Assembly: GCF_002879885.1 (NCBI RefSeq)
Contig: NZ_PNYA01000038.1
Location: 1-64,000, forward strand
Source: Trinickia dabaoshanensis
GTDB lineage: Bacteria; Pseudomonadota; Gammaproteobacteria; Burkholderiales; Burkholderiaceae
DNA length: 64,000 nt
Reading direction: 5' to 3'
In this document: in pieces, positions 24,956-33,038 of the stretch
How the letters are laid out: the number at the start of each line of letters is the position of its first letter
How positions within the stretch are numbered: the stretch's first letter is position 1
Program-made: the position numbers and the translations under genes
The notes under the pieces: generated by a model
The model's database searches: none
What the model saw: the letters and a program-made list of their open reading frames with translations, nothing else
What the model was told of the DNA's origin: nothing

Positions 24956-25702
24956 CTAACCGCGCCGTATGTCGAACGATGGAAACAATGCGCGAATCCG
25001 GTCGATGGTCGCATCGCCCGGATATCCGGCTGTGCCGACCGCATTGAGCGCCGCGTCGCGCGATCCCTGCTTCCGGAAGATTTGAAGCACGTACTTCTCG
25101 ACGCCCATCGACGATAGCGTCGAAGCGAGCGATAACAGGTCTTGCTCAGGCAGCAAGCTTGGATGCGCGGTCGTCCTGCACTCGTAATCGATGCCGCTCG
25201 CGATCAACGCCTCGAGGCTGCGGCGAGCCGGCTCGCCGCTGTCGCGCACGCGCGTCACGCGCTCGTATTCATCGAACGGCGCCTTGACGTCGAACCCCAC
25301 CCAATCGAGCAGCGGCAACACGCGTTCGAAGCGGCGCCGATGCGTGCCCGCGCTATGCATGCCCACTTTGAAGCCGAGCTTGCGCACGTCGCGGATCGCA
25401 TCGTCGAGACCCGGATCGGATGTCGGCTCGCCGCCGCTGAAGACGATGCCGTCGATCAGCCCGACGCGACGCGAGATGAGACGCATCACGTCGGACCAAG
25501 CCACGGCACCGTTCTTCGTGCGCGGCTGCAAGTGCGTGTTGTGGCAATAGCCGCAACGCCACGGGCATCCTTGCACGAATACGACGGCCGCGAGCAGACC
25601 CGGGAAATCGGTTGCCGTAAACGGCGTCACCCCGCCGATTTTGAGGAGGCGGGGCGGTGCGACGCGTCGCTCGCCGCGCAGGCGGGCCGCTTCAGGCTGC
25701 AA
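24956..25702 (-). CDS. nrdG: Anaerobic ribonucleotide reductase activase NrdG (radical SAM)
   Basis: The 248-residue product has GGVTPFTATDFPGLLAAVVF followed by the radical-SAM cysteines CPWRCGYCHN, and FSGGEPTSDPGLDDAI as the SAM-binding Gly motif. This is the longer NrdG type (PflA-like, over 200 residues) paired with class III reductases of the Thermotoga/beta-proteobacterial kind, rather than the 154-residue E. coli form. It installs the glycyl radical on its partner. The start is TTG 25702, with GAGGAGG at the right distance, overlapping the 3' end of the glycyl-radical-domain gene by 11 bases. Confidence 0.9.
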   Translation of the reverse strand: MQPEAARLRGERRVAPPRLLKIGGVTPFTATDFPGLLAAVVFVQGCPWRCGYCHNTHLQPRTKNGAVAWSDVMRLISRRVGLIDGIVFSGGEPTSDPGLDDAIRDVRKLGFKVGMHSAGTHRRRFERVLPLLDWVGFDVKAPFDEYERVTRVRDSGEPARRSLEALIASGIDYECRTTAHPSLLPEQDLLSLASTLSSMGVEKYVLQIFRKQGSRDAALNAVGTAGYPGDATIDRIRALFPSFDIRRG

Positions 25703-25874
25703 GCGAGGCCTCCTCGGTAAAGTACCGGCGCTCGTGGAACTCGCCCTTTTTACCGGTATTGAACGACGAGACGGGGCGGTGATAGCCCATCACGCGCGTC
25801 CAGATCTCGCAGGGTTGGCGCTCTTCGTCGTTGAGTTCGATTGCCGTATCGAGGGGCCGGTTCATTGCATTCAT
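25692..25874 (-). CDS. nrdD: Stand-alone glycyl-radical domain of anaerobic ribonucleotide reductase
   Basis: The 60-residue product: residues 22-52 (CEIWTRVMGYHRPVSSFNTG, then KKGEFHERRYF) are the C-terminal glycyl-radical loop of class III reductases, with Gly30 as the expected radical residue. The large NrdD gene just upstream ends before this domain. The start ATG overlaps the large gene's TGA (ATGA), and GGAG lies eight bases before it. So this is a separately translated partner rather than a frameshift artefact: no single-base change is needed and a full ribosome site exists. The two proteins must assemble to make one active reductase. Confidence 0.85.
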   Translation of the reverse strand: MNAMNRPLDTAIELNDEERQPCEIWTRVMGYHRPVSSFNTGKKGEFHERRYFTEEASLAA

Positions 25875-27658
25875 GTGTGGGACTCCGTGGTGTGAAGTTG
25901 AGCGGATTTGCGCAGAAGCAGTGCCTCGTCGCATTTGGGACAAAACTCGTGGCGCCCGGGCAGATAGCCGTGCGTGGGGCAAATCGAAAACGTCGGCGTG
26001 ATCGTGATATAGGGCAGCGAGAAGCGGCTCAGCGTGCGCCTGACCAGCTCGCGACACGCATGCGCGGACGAAATCGGCTCGGTCATATACAAATGGAGCA
26101 CCGTGCCGCCCGTGTACTTGCGCTGCAAGTCGTCTTGATGCTCGAGCGCTTCGAACGGATCGTCGGTGAAGCCCACCGGCAATTGCGAGGAATTCGTGTA
26201 GTAAGGCATCTCGGCCGTGCCGGCCTGCAAGATACCGGAATAGCGCTTGCGGTCTTCCTTGGCGAAGCGATACGTCGTGCCCTCGGCCGGCGTTGCTTCG
26301 AGGTTGTACATATGCCCCGTTTGCTCCTGGAACGCGAGCATCCTCGCGCGAATGCGATCGAGCAGCCGAGCGGCGAACGCATGCCCCCATTCGGTCGTGA
26401 GATCGTGCTCGTCGCCCGTGAAGTTACGGATCATCTCGTTGATGCCGTTCACGCCGAGCGTCGAGAAGTGATTGCGCAGCGTGCCGAGGTAGCGCTTCGT
26501 GTAGGGGAACAGCCCGTTGTCGATGTGGTGCTGGATCACGCGGCGCTTGATCTCGAGGCTCTCCTTGCCGAGTTCGAGCAACGCGTCGACGCGCGCCATC
26601 AGTGCCGCTTCGTCGCCCGCGTGGAGGTAGCCGAGCCGCGCGCAGTTGATCGTCACGACGCCGATCGAGCCCGTTTGCTCGGCCGAGCCGAACAGGCCGT
26701 TGCCGCGTTTGAGCAATTCGCGCAGATCGAGCTGCAACCGGCAGCACATCGAGCGAATCATGTTCGGCTTCAGTTCGGAATTGATGAAGTTCTGAAAATA
26801 CGGCAGCCCGTAACGCGCCGTCATTTCGAAGAGCCGAGTCGCATTGGGGCTATCCCAATCGAAATCGGGCGTGATGTTGTAGGTGGGAATCGGAAACGTG
26901 AAGGCGCGGCCTTTCGCATCGCCGGCCTGCATCACCTCGATGTAGGCCTGGTTGATCATGTCCATCTCGGCTTGCAGATCGCCGTAGCAAAAGTCCATCT
27001 CGCGGCCGCCGATGATCGGCACCTGTTCGCGCAGATCCTCGGGACAAACCCAATCGAACGTCAAATTGGTGAACGGCGTTTGCGTGCCCCAACGCGAGGG
27101 CACGTTCAGGTTGTAGATCAGTTCCTGAATGTATTGGCGCACCTCGTCGTACTCGAGCGCGTCGATGCGCACGAACGGCGCCATATATGTATCGAACGAG
27201 CTGAATGCCTGCGCCCCGGCCCACTCGTTTTGCAGCGTGCCGAGGAAGTTGACGATCTGCCCGACCGCGCTCGACATATGCTTCGGCGGCGCGGCTTCGA
27301 CCTTGCCGGGCACGCCGTTCAGCCCTTGCGTCAATAGCGTGCGCAGCGACCAGCCCGCGCAGTAACCCGAGAGCATGTCCAAGTCGTGGATATGCAGATC
27401 GGCGTCGCGGTGTGCCTGGCCGATCGCGGGCGGGTAGACGTGGCTGAGCCAGTAGTTGGCGACCAGCTTGCCCGAAATGTTCAGGATGAGACCGCCGAGC
27501 GAATAGCCTTGATTGGCATTTGCATTGACGCGCCAATCGCGTCGCTCTAGGTATTCGTCGATGGCGGAAGCGACTTCGACGTGCGGGTTGACGCGCGTGG
27601 CCGGCTGCGTGTGACGGTCGGCATGACGAAGCGGGGAGCAGGACGGTCGGCCGTTCAT
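25871..27658 (-). CDS. nrdD: Anaerobic ribonucleoside-triphosphate reductase, large (catalytic) chain
   Basis: The 595-residue product has the ten-stranded barrel of class III reductases, with motifs NANANQGYSLGGL, LHIHDLDMLSGYC, FNTNL-like FTNLTFDW and NCARLGYL. A C-terminal zinc site FSICPTHGYL...FCPKCDE is followed by only about 18 residues, where single-chain NrdD would continue into the glycyl-radical loop. That loop is encoded by the next gene. It reduces NTPs to dNTPs without oxygen. ATG 27658 is preceded by AAGGA; a TTG seven codons earlier is less likely. An FNR-like box lies about 97 bases upstream. Confidence 0.9.
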   Translation of the reverse strand: MNGRPSCSPLRHADRHTQPATRVNPHVEVASAIDEYLERRDWRVNANANQGYSLGGLILNISGKLVANYWLSHVYPPAIGQAHRDADLHIHDLDMLSGYCAGWSLRTLLTQGLNGVPGKVEAAPPKHMSSAVGQIVNFLGTLQNEWAGAQAFSSFDTYMAPFVRIDALEYDEVRQYIQELIYNLNVPSRWGTQTPFTNLTFDWVCPEDLREQVPIIGGREMDFCYGDLQAEMDMINQAYIEVMQAGDAKGRAFTFPIPTYNITPDFDWDSPNATRLFEMTARYGLPYFQNFINSELKPNMIRSMCCRLQLDLRELLKRGNGLFGSAEQTGSIGVVTINCARLGYLHAGDEAALMARVDALLELGKESLEIKRRVIQHHIDNGLFPYTKRYLGTLRNHFSTLGVNGINEMIRNFTGDEHDLTTEWGHAFAARLLDRIRARMLAFQEQTGHMYNLEATPAEGTTYRFAKEDRKRYSGILQAGTAEMPYYTNSSQLPVGFTDDPFEALEHQDDLQRKYTGGTVLHLYMTEPISSAHACRELVRRTLSRFSLPYITITPTFSICPTHGYLPGRHEFCPKCDEALLLRKSAQLHTTESHT

Positions 27659-27754
27659 GCGATTCCTTGGTTGGCACAAGATGTTGTGGTGATGTGAATC
27701 GTATGCACCACCTATCGTGTGGTCAACGCTGGCGACCGCTAATGTTGCATGTGC

Positions 27755-27768
27755 TTGATCTGCGTTAA
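27755..27768. promoter_or_regulatory. FNR-like box upstream of nrdD
   Basis: TTGATCTGCGTTAA has a perfect left half-site (TTGAT) and three of five in the right. It lies 97 bases before the nrdD start and about 96 past the end of the DUF2249 gene. Suitable for anaerobic activation of nrdD-nrdG. Confidence 0.5.
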
Positions 27769-27863
27769 GTTCGGCTCGGTGGGTGGGCGCCGCGGACGCG
27801 ACCGATTGTCCTCGCGCCCGCGGCGCCTCAGCGCCTTGACTCGTTCAAACCGCTTTCGCTCTG

Positions 27864-28199
27864 TTAGCCGCTGCAACCGCAGCCGCCGCCCGAGCCGCTG
27901 CCGCAGCCAGCGGCTTGTGAGGCCTGACCCGAGGCCGCGTGTTCATCGGTCGTGAGTTGGATGCCGAAATCGATCACGACGCGCTCGGGTTGGCGTTCGA
28001 CGTACTGAATCCGGACCTGGTCGCCGTAGCGGCGCTCGATCTGATGCAGCAGGGGTATCGGGTCGTGGTCGTTGACGAAGCGCATCGTCTCGCCGTGATC
28101 GAGCGTTTCGATCGCGGCGAAGATCGCCGCATGGCGGAAGCGCTTGGCGATGCCGCGCGCGTCGAGGACGTAGGTCGTATCGGGATTGCTGAGGGTCAT
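27864..28199 (-). CDS. DUF2249-domain protein with Gly/Cys-rich tail
   Basis: The 111-residue product has the DUF2249 fold (YVLDARGIAKRFRHAAIFAA, LDHGETMRFVNDHDPIPLLH, RVVIDFGIQL), then a tail GCGSGSGGGCGCSG in the last 15 residues. The tail has three Cys suited to metal or persulfide binding. ATG 28199 has GGAG upstream; longer starts run into non-coding sequence. It follows the norB/DUF59/membrane-protein genes by about 100 bases and may be read from them or from its own promoter. Function unknown; association with NO/low-oxygen genes is consistent across the window. Confidence 0.8.
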   Translation of the reverse strand: MTLSNPDTTYVLDARGIAKRFRHAAIFAAIETLDHGETMRFVNDHDPIPLLHQIERRYGDQVRIQYVERQPERVVIDFGIQLTTDEHAASGQASQAAGCGSGSGGGCGCSG

Positions 28200-28303
28200 G
28201 CGGTACTCCGTTCGATGAGGGGAAAGCGCGGTGCCGGCGGGGACCGGCCCGACGGAAATCGATTGCCGAGGTGAAGGACGATTTGAATAGCGAACGATGC
28301 GCA

Positions 28304-29470
28304 TCACCTCCTGTTCGATACGGTGAGGCGGTCGCGCCTAGCGATCGCGGCTGACGCGACCATCGCGGCGATGAACGTCAGCAGCGCGGCCGCATTGGCG
28401 AGCGCGCCGGTGCGGCGTAGCGCGAACGTTTCGAAAAGCGACCCGCTCACGCGAACCGCAAGCGCGGCGTGAAGGGCGACGAGCGGCACATAGAGGAACG
28501 GACGGTAAGCCACGCGCACGCGCGTGAGCGCGGGCAACACGATCGGCGCATGGCCGAGCGCCATCGACATCACGAACCCGAGCGTCAGCGCGTGCAGCGC
28601 GGCGTCGTGCCACGGGTGAGCGGCGCTCCACGCACCGGCGAGTCCCAGCGCGCCGCTCGAGGCCAGCCACCCGTACCCGGAGAGCAAGCACGCGGCGATG
28701 AATCGGGGCAGGCCGCGCTGGCGCACGGTGACGCGCGCGATGTCGTAGCGCGCGAGCCAAGCCGCGAGCGCGACGAGGCACGCCGAGAACACACGTAACG
28801 CAAGGTCGGGCGAGCGCGGCGACGCAGCCACGGCGGCGAGCATGAAGGCGATGACGGCGACGAAGCCGACCCGCGCCCGCCGAGGCGTGGGGCGCATTCT
28901 CGTCAGTTCGAGCCGCTCGGCGGCGATCGTCAAGACGAGAAACGCGACCCAGCTCGGTACGGCTTGCAGCGCCGAGCCCGTGAGGAGCCAGAGCAGATCG
29001 CCGAACCACCAAGCGAATACGCCGAGCGCGAGTACGCAAAGATGCAGGGCGAATTGACGCCGCAACAGCGTGAACGCGCTAGCGCAGGCGAGCGTCGCGG
29101 CGCCGAGTAAAAGGGCTTGCGTGAGCGCGGGCGGTGCGCCGGCCAGCAAGAGCGCACCGCCCATTGCCGCCCCTATGGGGGCGAGCAGATGCTGGCCGCC
29201 GCCCAGTGCGACGGCGCGTTCGAGGCTCACCACCGCGCCGAAGAACACCGGCAGCATCAGTACGCCATGCCAAGCTGCTTTCGAGAGTGCGTGGTTCGGA
29301 ACGGCAAAACCGAAACGCGCGAGACCGGCGAAGACACCACAAACAAACGTCCCCATGATCGCCGCGGCAAAAACGAGCCGGACGATCGCAAGGACTCGAC
29401 GGCGCCTAGGCGAAGCCGCGCCGGGCACCGCCGATGCCGCGTGCCGCGAATCGTTCAATCGTCGCTCCAT
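28304..29470 (-). CDS. Polytopic membrane protein of the norB operon (NnrS-like), function unproven
   Basis: The product has 388 residues and about 10-12 hydrophobic helices with paired His on helix ends (KAAWHGVLMLPVFF, HPWHDAALHALTLGFVMSM, GHAPIVLPAL). The general look is that of NnrS-type proteins that accompany NO reductases, although it lacks motifs I would call diagnostic. The start ATG 29470 overlaps the DUF59 gene's end by 16 bases, so it is in that operon; the open frame upstream of it is antisense shadow. It may bind haem or copper and relieve NO stress. Confidence 0.72.
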   Translation of the reverse strand: MERRLNDSRHAASAVPGAASPRRRRVLAIVRLVFAAAIMGTFVCGVFAGLARFGFAVPNHALSKAAWHGVLMLPVFFGAVVSLERAVALGGGQHLLAPIGAAMGGALLLAGAPPALTQALLLGAATLACASAFTLLRRQFALHLCVLALGVFAWWFGDLLWLLTGSALQAVPSWVAFLVLTIAAERLELTRMRPTPRRARVGFVAVIAFMLAAVAASPRSPDLALRVFSACLVALAAWLARYDIARVTVRQRGLPRFIAACLLSGYGWLASSGALGLAGAWSAAHPWHDAALHALTLGFVMSMALGHAPIVLPALTRVRVAYRPFLYVPLVALHAALAVRVSGSLFETFALRRTGALANAAALLTFIAAMVASAAIARRDRLTVSNRR

Positions 29471-29793
29471 CCCAGCGCCTCCCGGGCGGCGTCGCTCATC
29501 ATGGCGGGCTCCCAAGGCGGCTCCCAGACGAGATCGATGTCCACGCTCGTGCCGATCGCGAGCGAGGCGTCGATGACGGCGTGCACGTCGTCGAGAATCG
29601 ACTGGCCCATCGGGCACGCCGGCGAAGTCATCGTCAGCGCGATGCGCCAGCCATCGCTTTTCGATTCGACGTCGTAGACGAGACCGAGATCGACGATATT
29701 GACGCCGATCTCGGGATCGATGACTTGCAGCAGTGCCGTGCGGATCTGCTCCTGCGTCATCGCTGCATTTGAAGCGGTCGATAAGGCTGGCAT
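29455..29793 (-). CDS. DUF59/MIP18-family Fe-S assembly-type protein
   Basis: The 112-residue product has ALLQVIDPEIGVNIVDLGLV, LTMTSPACPMGQSILDDV and VWEPPWEPAMMSD. These are the MIP18/PaaD-like (SufT-type) signatures, with the single conserved Cys in TSPACPMG. Such proteins help iron-sulfur cluster maturation. GGAGG precedes ATG 29793. It sits between norB and the NnrS-like gene, so it may repair Fe-S proteins damaged by NO. Confidence 0.87.
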   Translation of the reverse strand: MPALSTASNAAMTQEQIRTALLQVIDPEIGVNIVDLGLVYDVESKSDGWRIALTMTSPACPMGQSILDDVHAVIDASLAIGTSVDIDLVWEPPWEPAMMSDAAREALGWSDD

Positions 29794-29872
29794 GACGTTC
29801 CTCCATGAAGGTGCGGTACGAATGCGGCGGTCCGGCCAATCCGCGCGGCCGCCGCTTGGATCTCCTGCGAAG

Positions 29873-32176
29873 TCAGACTCGGCGAGCGGCGATCTGCTGC
29901 GTGGCGGGTTGGGCCGCCACCTCGGCCGGACGCGCGGGCTCCACGCGGCGCAACAAGCGCAGCGCGAACCAGCCCAGGTAAAGCACGCCTACCGCGAAGA
30001 TCAAATCGCCGGGCACGCGTACCCATACGAGGGCATGCATGATCGGGGCATGGATCACTTCGGGCGAGCGCGCATACCAAAGTCCCTTGCTCACGCTGGC
30101 CCACGCTTCATAGATGCCGGAGGGCAGGATCGAGAGGAAGACCATCATGAACAGCCCGACGTTGAGCATCCAGAACGCGGGCTTGAGCAGTTCGTCGTCC
30201 CATGCCGCGCGCGGCGAGAGACCGCGCAGGCAGAACAGCATGAGCCCGATGCCGAGCATGCCGTACACGCCGAACAGCGCCGCGTGGCCGTGGGCGGGCG
30301 TCATGTTGAGCCCTTGCACGTAGTACAGCGAAATCGGGGGATTGATCGAGAACCCGAGCAGACCGGCGCCGACGGTGTTCCACACGCCCACGGCGACGAA
30401 GCACAGGATCGCCCACTTATAGGTTTGCACCCACGGCGCGGCTTTCGTCTTTTGATACGTTTGCCATCCTTCGAGCCCGATCAGCGCGAGCGGCACGACT
30501 TCGAACGCGGAGAACACGGCACCCACCGCGATCACGGCCGTCGAAGCGCCGGTGAAGTACAAGTGATGCAGCGTGCCCAGGATGCCGCCGAACAAGAACA
30601 CGATCGTTTCCAGCACGATGGCGCGGTTGGCGGTTTCGATGCGGATCAGACCGAGGCGCGAGAAGATCAGTGCGATCACGGCGGTAGCGAACACTTCGAA
30701 GAAGCCTTCGACCCATAGGTGCACGAGCCACCATCGCCAGTACTCGATCATCGAGTAGTGCGTGTGTTGACCCCAGGCAAGCGACGTCGAATAAAAAGCC
30801 CCGATGCAGGCAGCCGAGAGGAACACCATGCCGATGAGGCCACGGCCGTTCGTCTTGGGATCCTTGAGTGCCGGCATCAGTCCACGGCCCATCAATACCA
30901 GCCAGAACAGCAAGCCGATGAACAGCAGGATTTGCCAGACACGGCCCATGCTCGTATAAGCGAGGCCTTGATTGCCGATCCAGAAAGCGAAGTTGGTGCC
31001 GCGATGCTGGAGCGTGCCGAGCCAACCGCAGACGGTCGAGCCCACGACGATGAACAGCAGCGCGTAAAAGAGCACGTCCACGCCGAGCTTTTGGAACTTC
31101 GGCTCACGGCCGGAGAGCAAGGGCGAAATGTAGAGTCCCGTCGCTAGCCAAGCCGTGGCGATCCAGAGCACGCCCAGTTGTGTATGAATCGTGCGGCTCA
31201 CTACCCACGGCAGGATTTCGGCAAGCGGCAGCCCGAAGAAGCTGTGACCCTCCACCGCGTAGTGCGCGGTGATCGCGCCCATGCCGACTTGCGTCAGCAA
31301 GAGACCGATGACGACGTAGAAGTACTTCTTCGTCGCCCGCATCGACGGCGTCGGCTTTACATTGAACAGCGGATCTTCAGCGGGGGCGGCGACATGATGC
31401 CCGCCGTCGTCGTGCACGCTGTGGTACCAAATCATGCCGGCGATACCGCCGAGCAAGAGGATCACGCTTACGATCGACCACATGCCGTTGGCGACCGTCG
31501 GCTCGTTGTCGACGAGCGGCTCGTGCGGCCAGTTGTTCGTGTAGGTGATGCCGGTTTGGCCGGGGCGATCGGTCGTGGCCGACCAAGCCGACCAGAAGAA
31601 GAACGAGGCCAGCGCGACGCGATCGTCGGCGCTCTTGACCGAGCCGGAGTTCATCGCGTATTGATCGCGTAGATGATCGAGCGCGTGATCGCTGCCGAAC
31701 AGGGCTTCATAGTGCGAGGCGATGTCGCGCGCGGCGTTGGCTCGCGCATCGGTCAGCGTAATGCGGCCGCTCGCGGCGTCGTATCGATTGGCCCGCATCT
31801 CGCGCTTCAGGCGTGCATCGAGCATGCCTTGTTGATCGGGCGTGAGCGCCGCATAAGGTTTGCTAAATTGCTGATTCGCCCAGTTTTCGCGCAGTTGCAG
31901 CGCTTCGCGATGGAGCCAGTCGGCCGACCAATCGGGGGCGACGTAGCTCCCGTGTCCCCATACCGTTCCGAGTTGCTGGCCGCCGGCCGCCAGCCAGACT
32001 TGTTGTCCGCGCTTGATCTGATCGCCCGTGAACAGCGTCTGTCCGCTCTCGTCGACGACCGCGCTCGGAATGGGCGGAGCGGCCAGATAGATTTCCTTGC
32101 CGAGCCACAGCAAGGCGGCGAACGATAGCAGGCAGACCAGCCCCAGCCATCTCCATAAGCGTCGTGTCGATTGCAT
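29873..32176 (-). CDS. norB: Quinol-dependent nitric oxide reductase, single subunit (qNOR)
   Basis: The product has 767 residues. An N-terminal membrane helix and a periplasmic domain resembling NorC but lacking a CXXCH haem motif precede about 12 helices of the NorB core. His ligands: TIHTQLGVLW (low-spin haem), HLWVEGFFEV (FeB His with the Glu next to it), LHHLYFTG (FeB pair) and AHGHAALFG (haem ligands). This length and fusion are typical of qNOR (NorZ), which takes electrons from quinol and reduces 2 NO to N2O. AGGAG precedes ATG 32176. No norC, norD or norQ is present, as expected for the single-chain type. Confidence 0.93.
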   Translation of the reverse strand: MQSTRRLWRWLGLVCLLSFAALLWLGKEIYLAAPPIPSAVVDESGQTLFTGDQIKRGQQVWLAAGGQQLGTVWGHGSYVAPDWSADWLHREALQLRENWANQQFSKPYAALTPDQQGMLDARLKREMRANRYDAASGRITLTDARANAARDIASHYEALFGSDHALDHLRDQYAMNSGSVKSADDRVALASFFFWSAWSATTDRPGQTGITYTNNWPHEPLVDNEPTVANGMWSIVSVILLLGGIAGMIWYHSVHDDGGHHVAAPAEDPLFNVKPTPSMRATKKYFYVVIGLLLTQVGMGAITAHYAVEGHSFFGLPLAEILPWVVSRTIHTQLGVLWIATAWLATGLYISPLLSGREPKFQKLGVDVLFYALLFIVVGSTVCGWLGTLQHRGTNFAFWIGNQGLAYTSMGRVWQILLFIGLLFWLVLMGRGLMPALKDPKTNGRGLIGMVFLSAACIGAFYSTSLAWGQHTHYSMIEYWRWWLVHLWVEGFFEVFATAVIALIFSRLGLIRIETANRAIVLETIVFLFGGILGTLHHLYFTGASTAVIAVGAVFSAFEVVPLALIGLEGWQTYQKTKAAPWVQTYKWAILCFVAVGVWNTVGAGLLGFSINPPISLYYVQGLNMTPAHGHAALFGVYGMLGIGLMLFCLRGLSPRAAWDDELLKPAFWMLNVGLFMMVFLSILPSGIYEAWASVSKGLWYARSPEVIHAPIMHALVWVRVPGDLIFAVGVLYLGWFALRLLRRVEPARPAEVAAQPATQQIAARRV

Positions 32177-32245
32177 ATCCTCTCTCCTAGAGGGGTGAAT
32201 TGCGGCGGCCTTCATGGTTCTCGGTGAACCGCCCGTGTCTGCTAA

Positions 32246-32268
32246 AACATACATTTAAGATGCATGTT
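32246..32268. promoter_or_regulatory. NsrR-like operator upstream of norB
   Basis: The 23-base element has left arm AACATACAT (32246-32254), centre TTAAG and right arm ATGCATGTT (32260-32268), a palindrome with one mismatch. It fits the known NsrR pattern (ATGCATTT-AAATGCAT type). It lies 70 bases before the norB start, where NsrR would repress until NO is present. Confidence 0.65.
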
Positions 32269-32291
32269 AACGGCGATGATATGTTTCGGTA

Positions 32292-32305
32292 TTGATCTAT
32301 GTAAA
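32292..32305. promoter_or_regulatory. FNR/DNR-like box upstream of norB
   Basis: TTGATCTATGTAAA has a perfect TTGAT half-site and a partial right half. It is 23 bases beyond the NsrR-like palindrome, so norB may be activated by FNR or the DNR-like regulator and repressed by NsrR. Confidence 0.5.
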
Positions 32306-32338
32306 GGTGAGGATGTTCGGGACGTTCCGTTTCGGCTT

Positions 32339-32371
32339 CTTTAAACATCGATTGGAGATCGATGTTTAAAG
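32339..32371. repeat. Perfect 14-bp inverted repeat between hemerythrin and norB
   Basis: CTTTAAACATCGAT (32339-32352) and its exact complement ATCGATGTTTAAAG (32358-32371) surround TGGAG. Read leftward it follows the hemerythrin gene by 70 bases but lacks a T-tract, so a classical terminator is doubtful. It could be a weak terminator or an extra operator of norB. The remaining sequence of 32177-32441 holds no gene. Confidence 0.6.
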
Positions 32372-32441
32372 GCGCATCCGGGTGCTTCGCGCCATTTCGC
32401 CGCAGGGGCTTGAAGCGGGTCTTAGCCAGTGGCGCCGGACG

Positions 32442-32966
32442 TTAGCCGGCTGCTTGAATGGCGCGGCGTCCGCGCATCCCTTCGGCAAGCGAAATGATCC
32501 GGGTAGCCGGCAGCCGCAGGATCGAACAGTAAACCTCGCGCTCTTCCCAATCCGCGTAGGCGGGGTAGCGCACGGCGAACGCCCCGAGCGTATTGGGGCG
32601 TTTGGGCGCGCGGCGCGCTTGGATCGACTCGAGCCATGGGCGCACGGTTCTCCACATGCGGGTCAGCGCGTCGTGCTCGGCATCGAGCGCGTCGAGCGAT
32701 CGCGTGATTTGGGGATCGCGCAGGCGCCGCAACGCGGGGAACAAGTCGCCTCGCTCATCGGCGTGGTGCAGCGGCACTTCGTGCTCGAAGTAGTCGAGGA
32801 TGCCGTGCGCGGTGGTTCGTGCCGACTCGTCCAATCCGTAATGAATGAGGTGAATGTCGAGGCGCAACATGCGCTCCGATAAACGGCGGATGTCGGCGTG
32901 GCATCCGAGCAAGCGTTGCATTGCTTCGGCGAGGCCGGGATGGTCGGAAAGGCTGGGCAGTTGCAT
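32442..32966 (-). CDS. Hemerythrin-like (HHE) domain protein
   Basis: The 174-residue product is predicted as a four-helix bundle with the diiron ligands of HHE domains: HADIRRLSERM, HHADERGDLFPALRR (His-His and Glu) and DAEHDALTRMW, plus WEEREVYCSILRLP with two Glu near the end. These suit binding of O2 or NO, or iron storage for cluster repair (RIC/YtfE-like roles). The start at 32966 was chosen as the first ATG before the domain; no strong ribosome site precedes it. An almost perfect FNR box lies 59 bases upstream, supporting anaerobic or NO control. Confidence 0.82.
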   Translation of the reverse strand: MQLPSLSDHPGLAEAMQRLLGCHADIRRLSERMLRLDIHLIHYGLDESARTTAHGILDYFEHEVPLHHADERGDLFPALRRLRDPQITRSLDALDAEHDALTRMWRTVRPWLESIQARRAPKRPNTLGAFAVRYPAYADWEEREVYCSILRLPATRIISLAEGMRGRRAIQAAG

Positions 32967-33024
32967 GCGCGGTACCCGCAGGAGGAATGCTCCAGCATTT
33001 TGGCAGTCGCGCGGGCGCTTTCCG

Positions 33025-33038
33025 CTGATGTAAATCAA
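33025..33038. promoter_or_regulatory. FNR box upstream of the hemerythrin gene
   Basis: CTGATGTAAATCAA reads TTGATTTACATCAG on the gene's strand and matches nine of ten fixed positions of the FNR consensus. It is the best of the FNR-like sites in the NO block and lies 59 bases before the start codon. Confidence 0.65.

Noticed and set aside
25871-25874. Frameshift between nrdD and the glycyl-radical ORF
   Set aside because: The second ORF has its own ribosome site and ATGA coupling; no slippery run is present at the junction.
25841-27337. 498-codon ORF opposite nrdD
   Set aside because: Antisense shadow; the nrdD strand has family motifs and a ribosome site.
27700-27723. NrdR-like box upstream of nrdD
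   Set aside because: ACCAC...GTGGT half-sites occur but spacing and sequence do not match the NrdR consensus.
32339-32371. Inverted repeat as an ordinary rho-independent terminator
   Set aside because: No T-tract on either side; kept only as a repeat and a finding.
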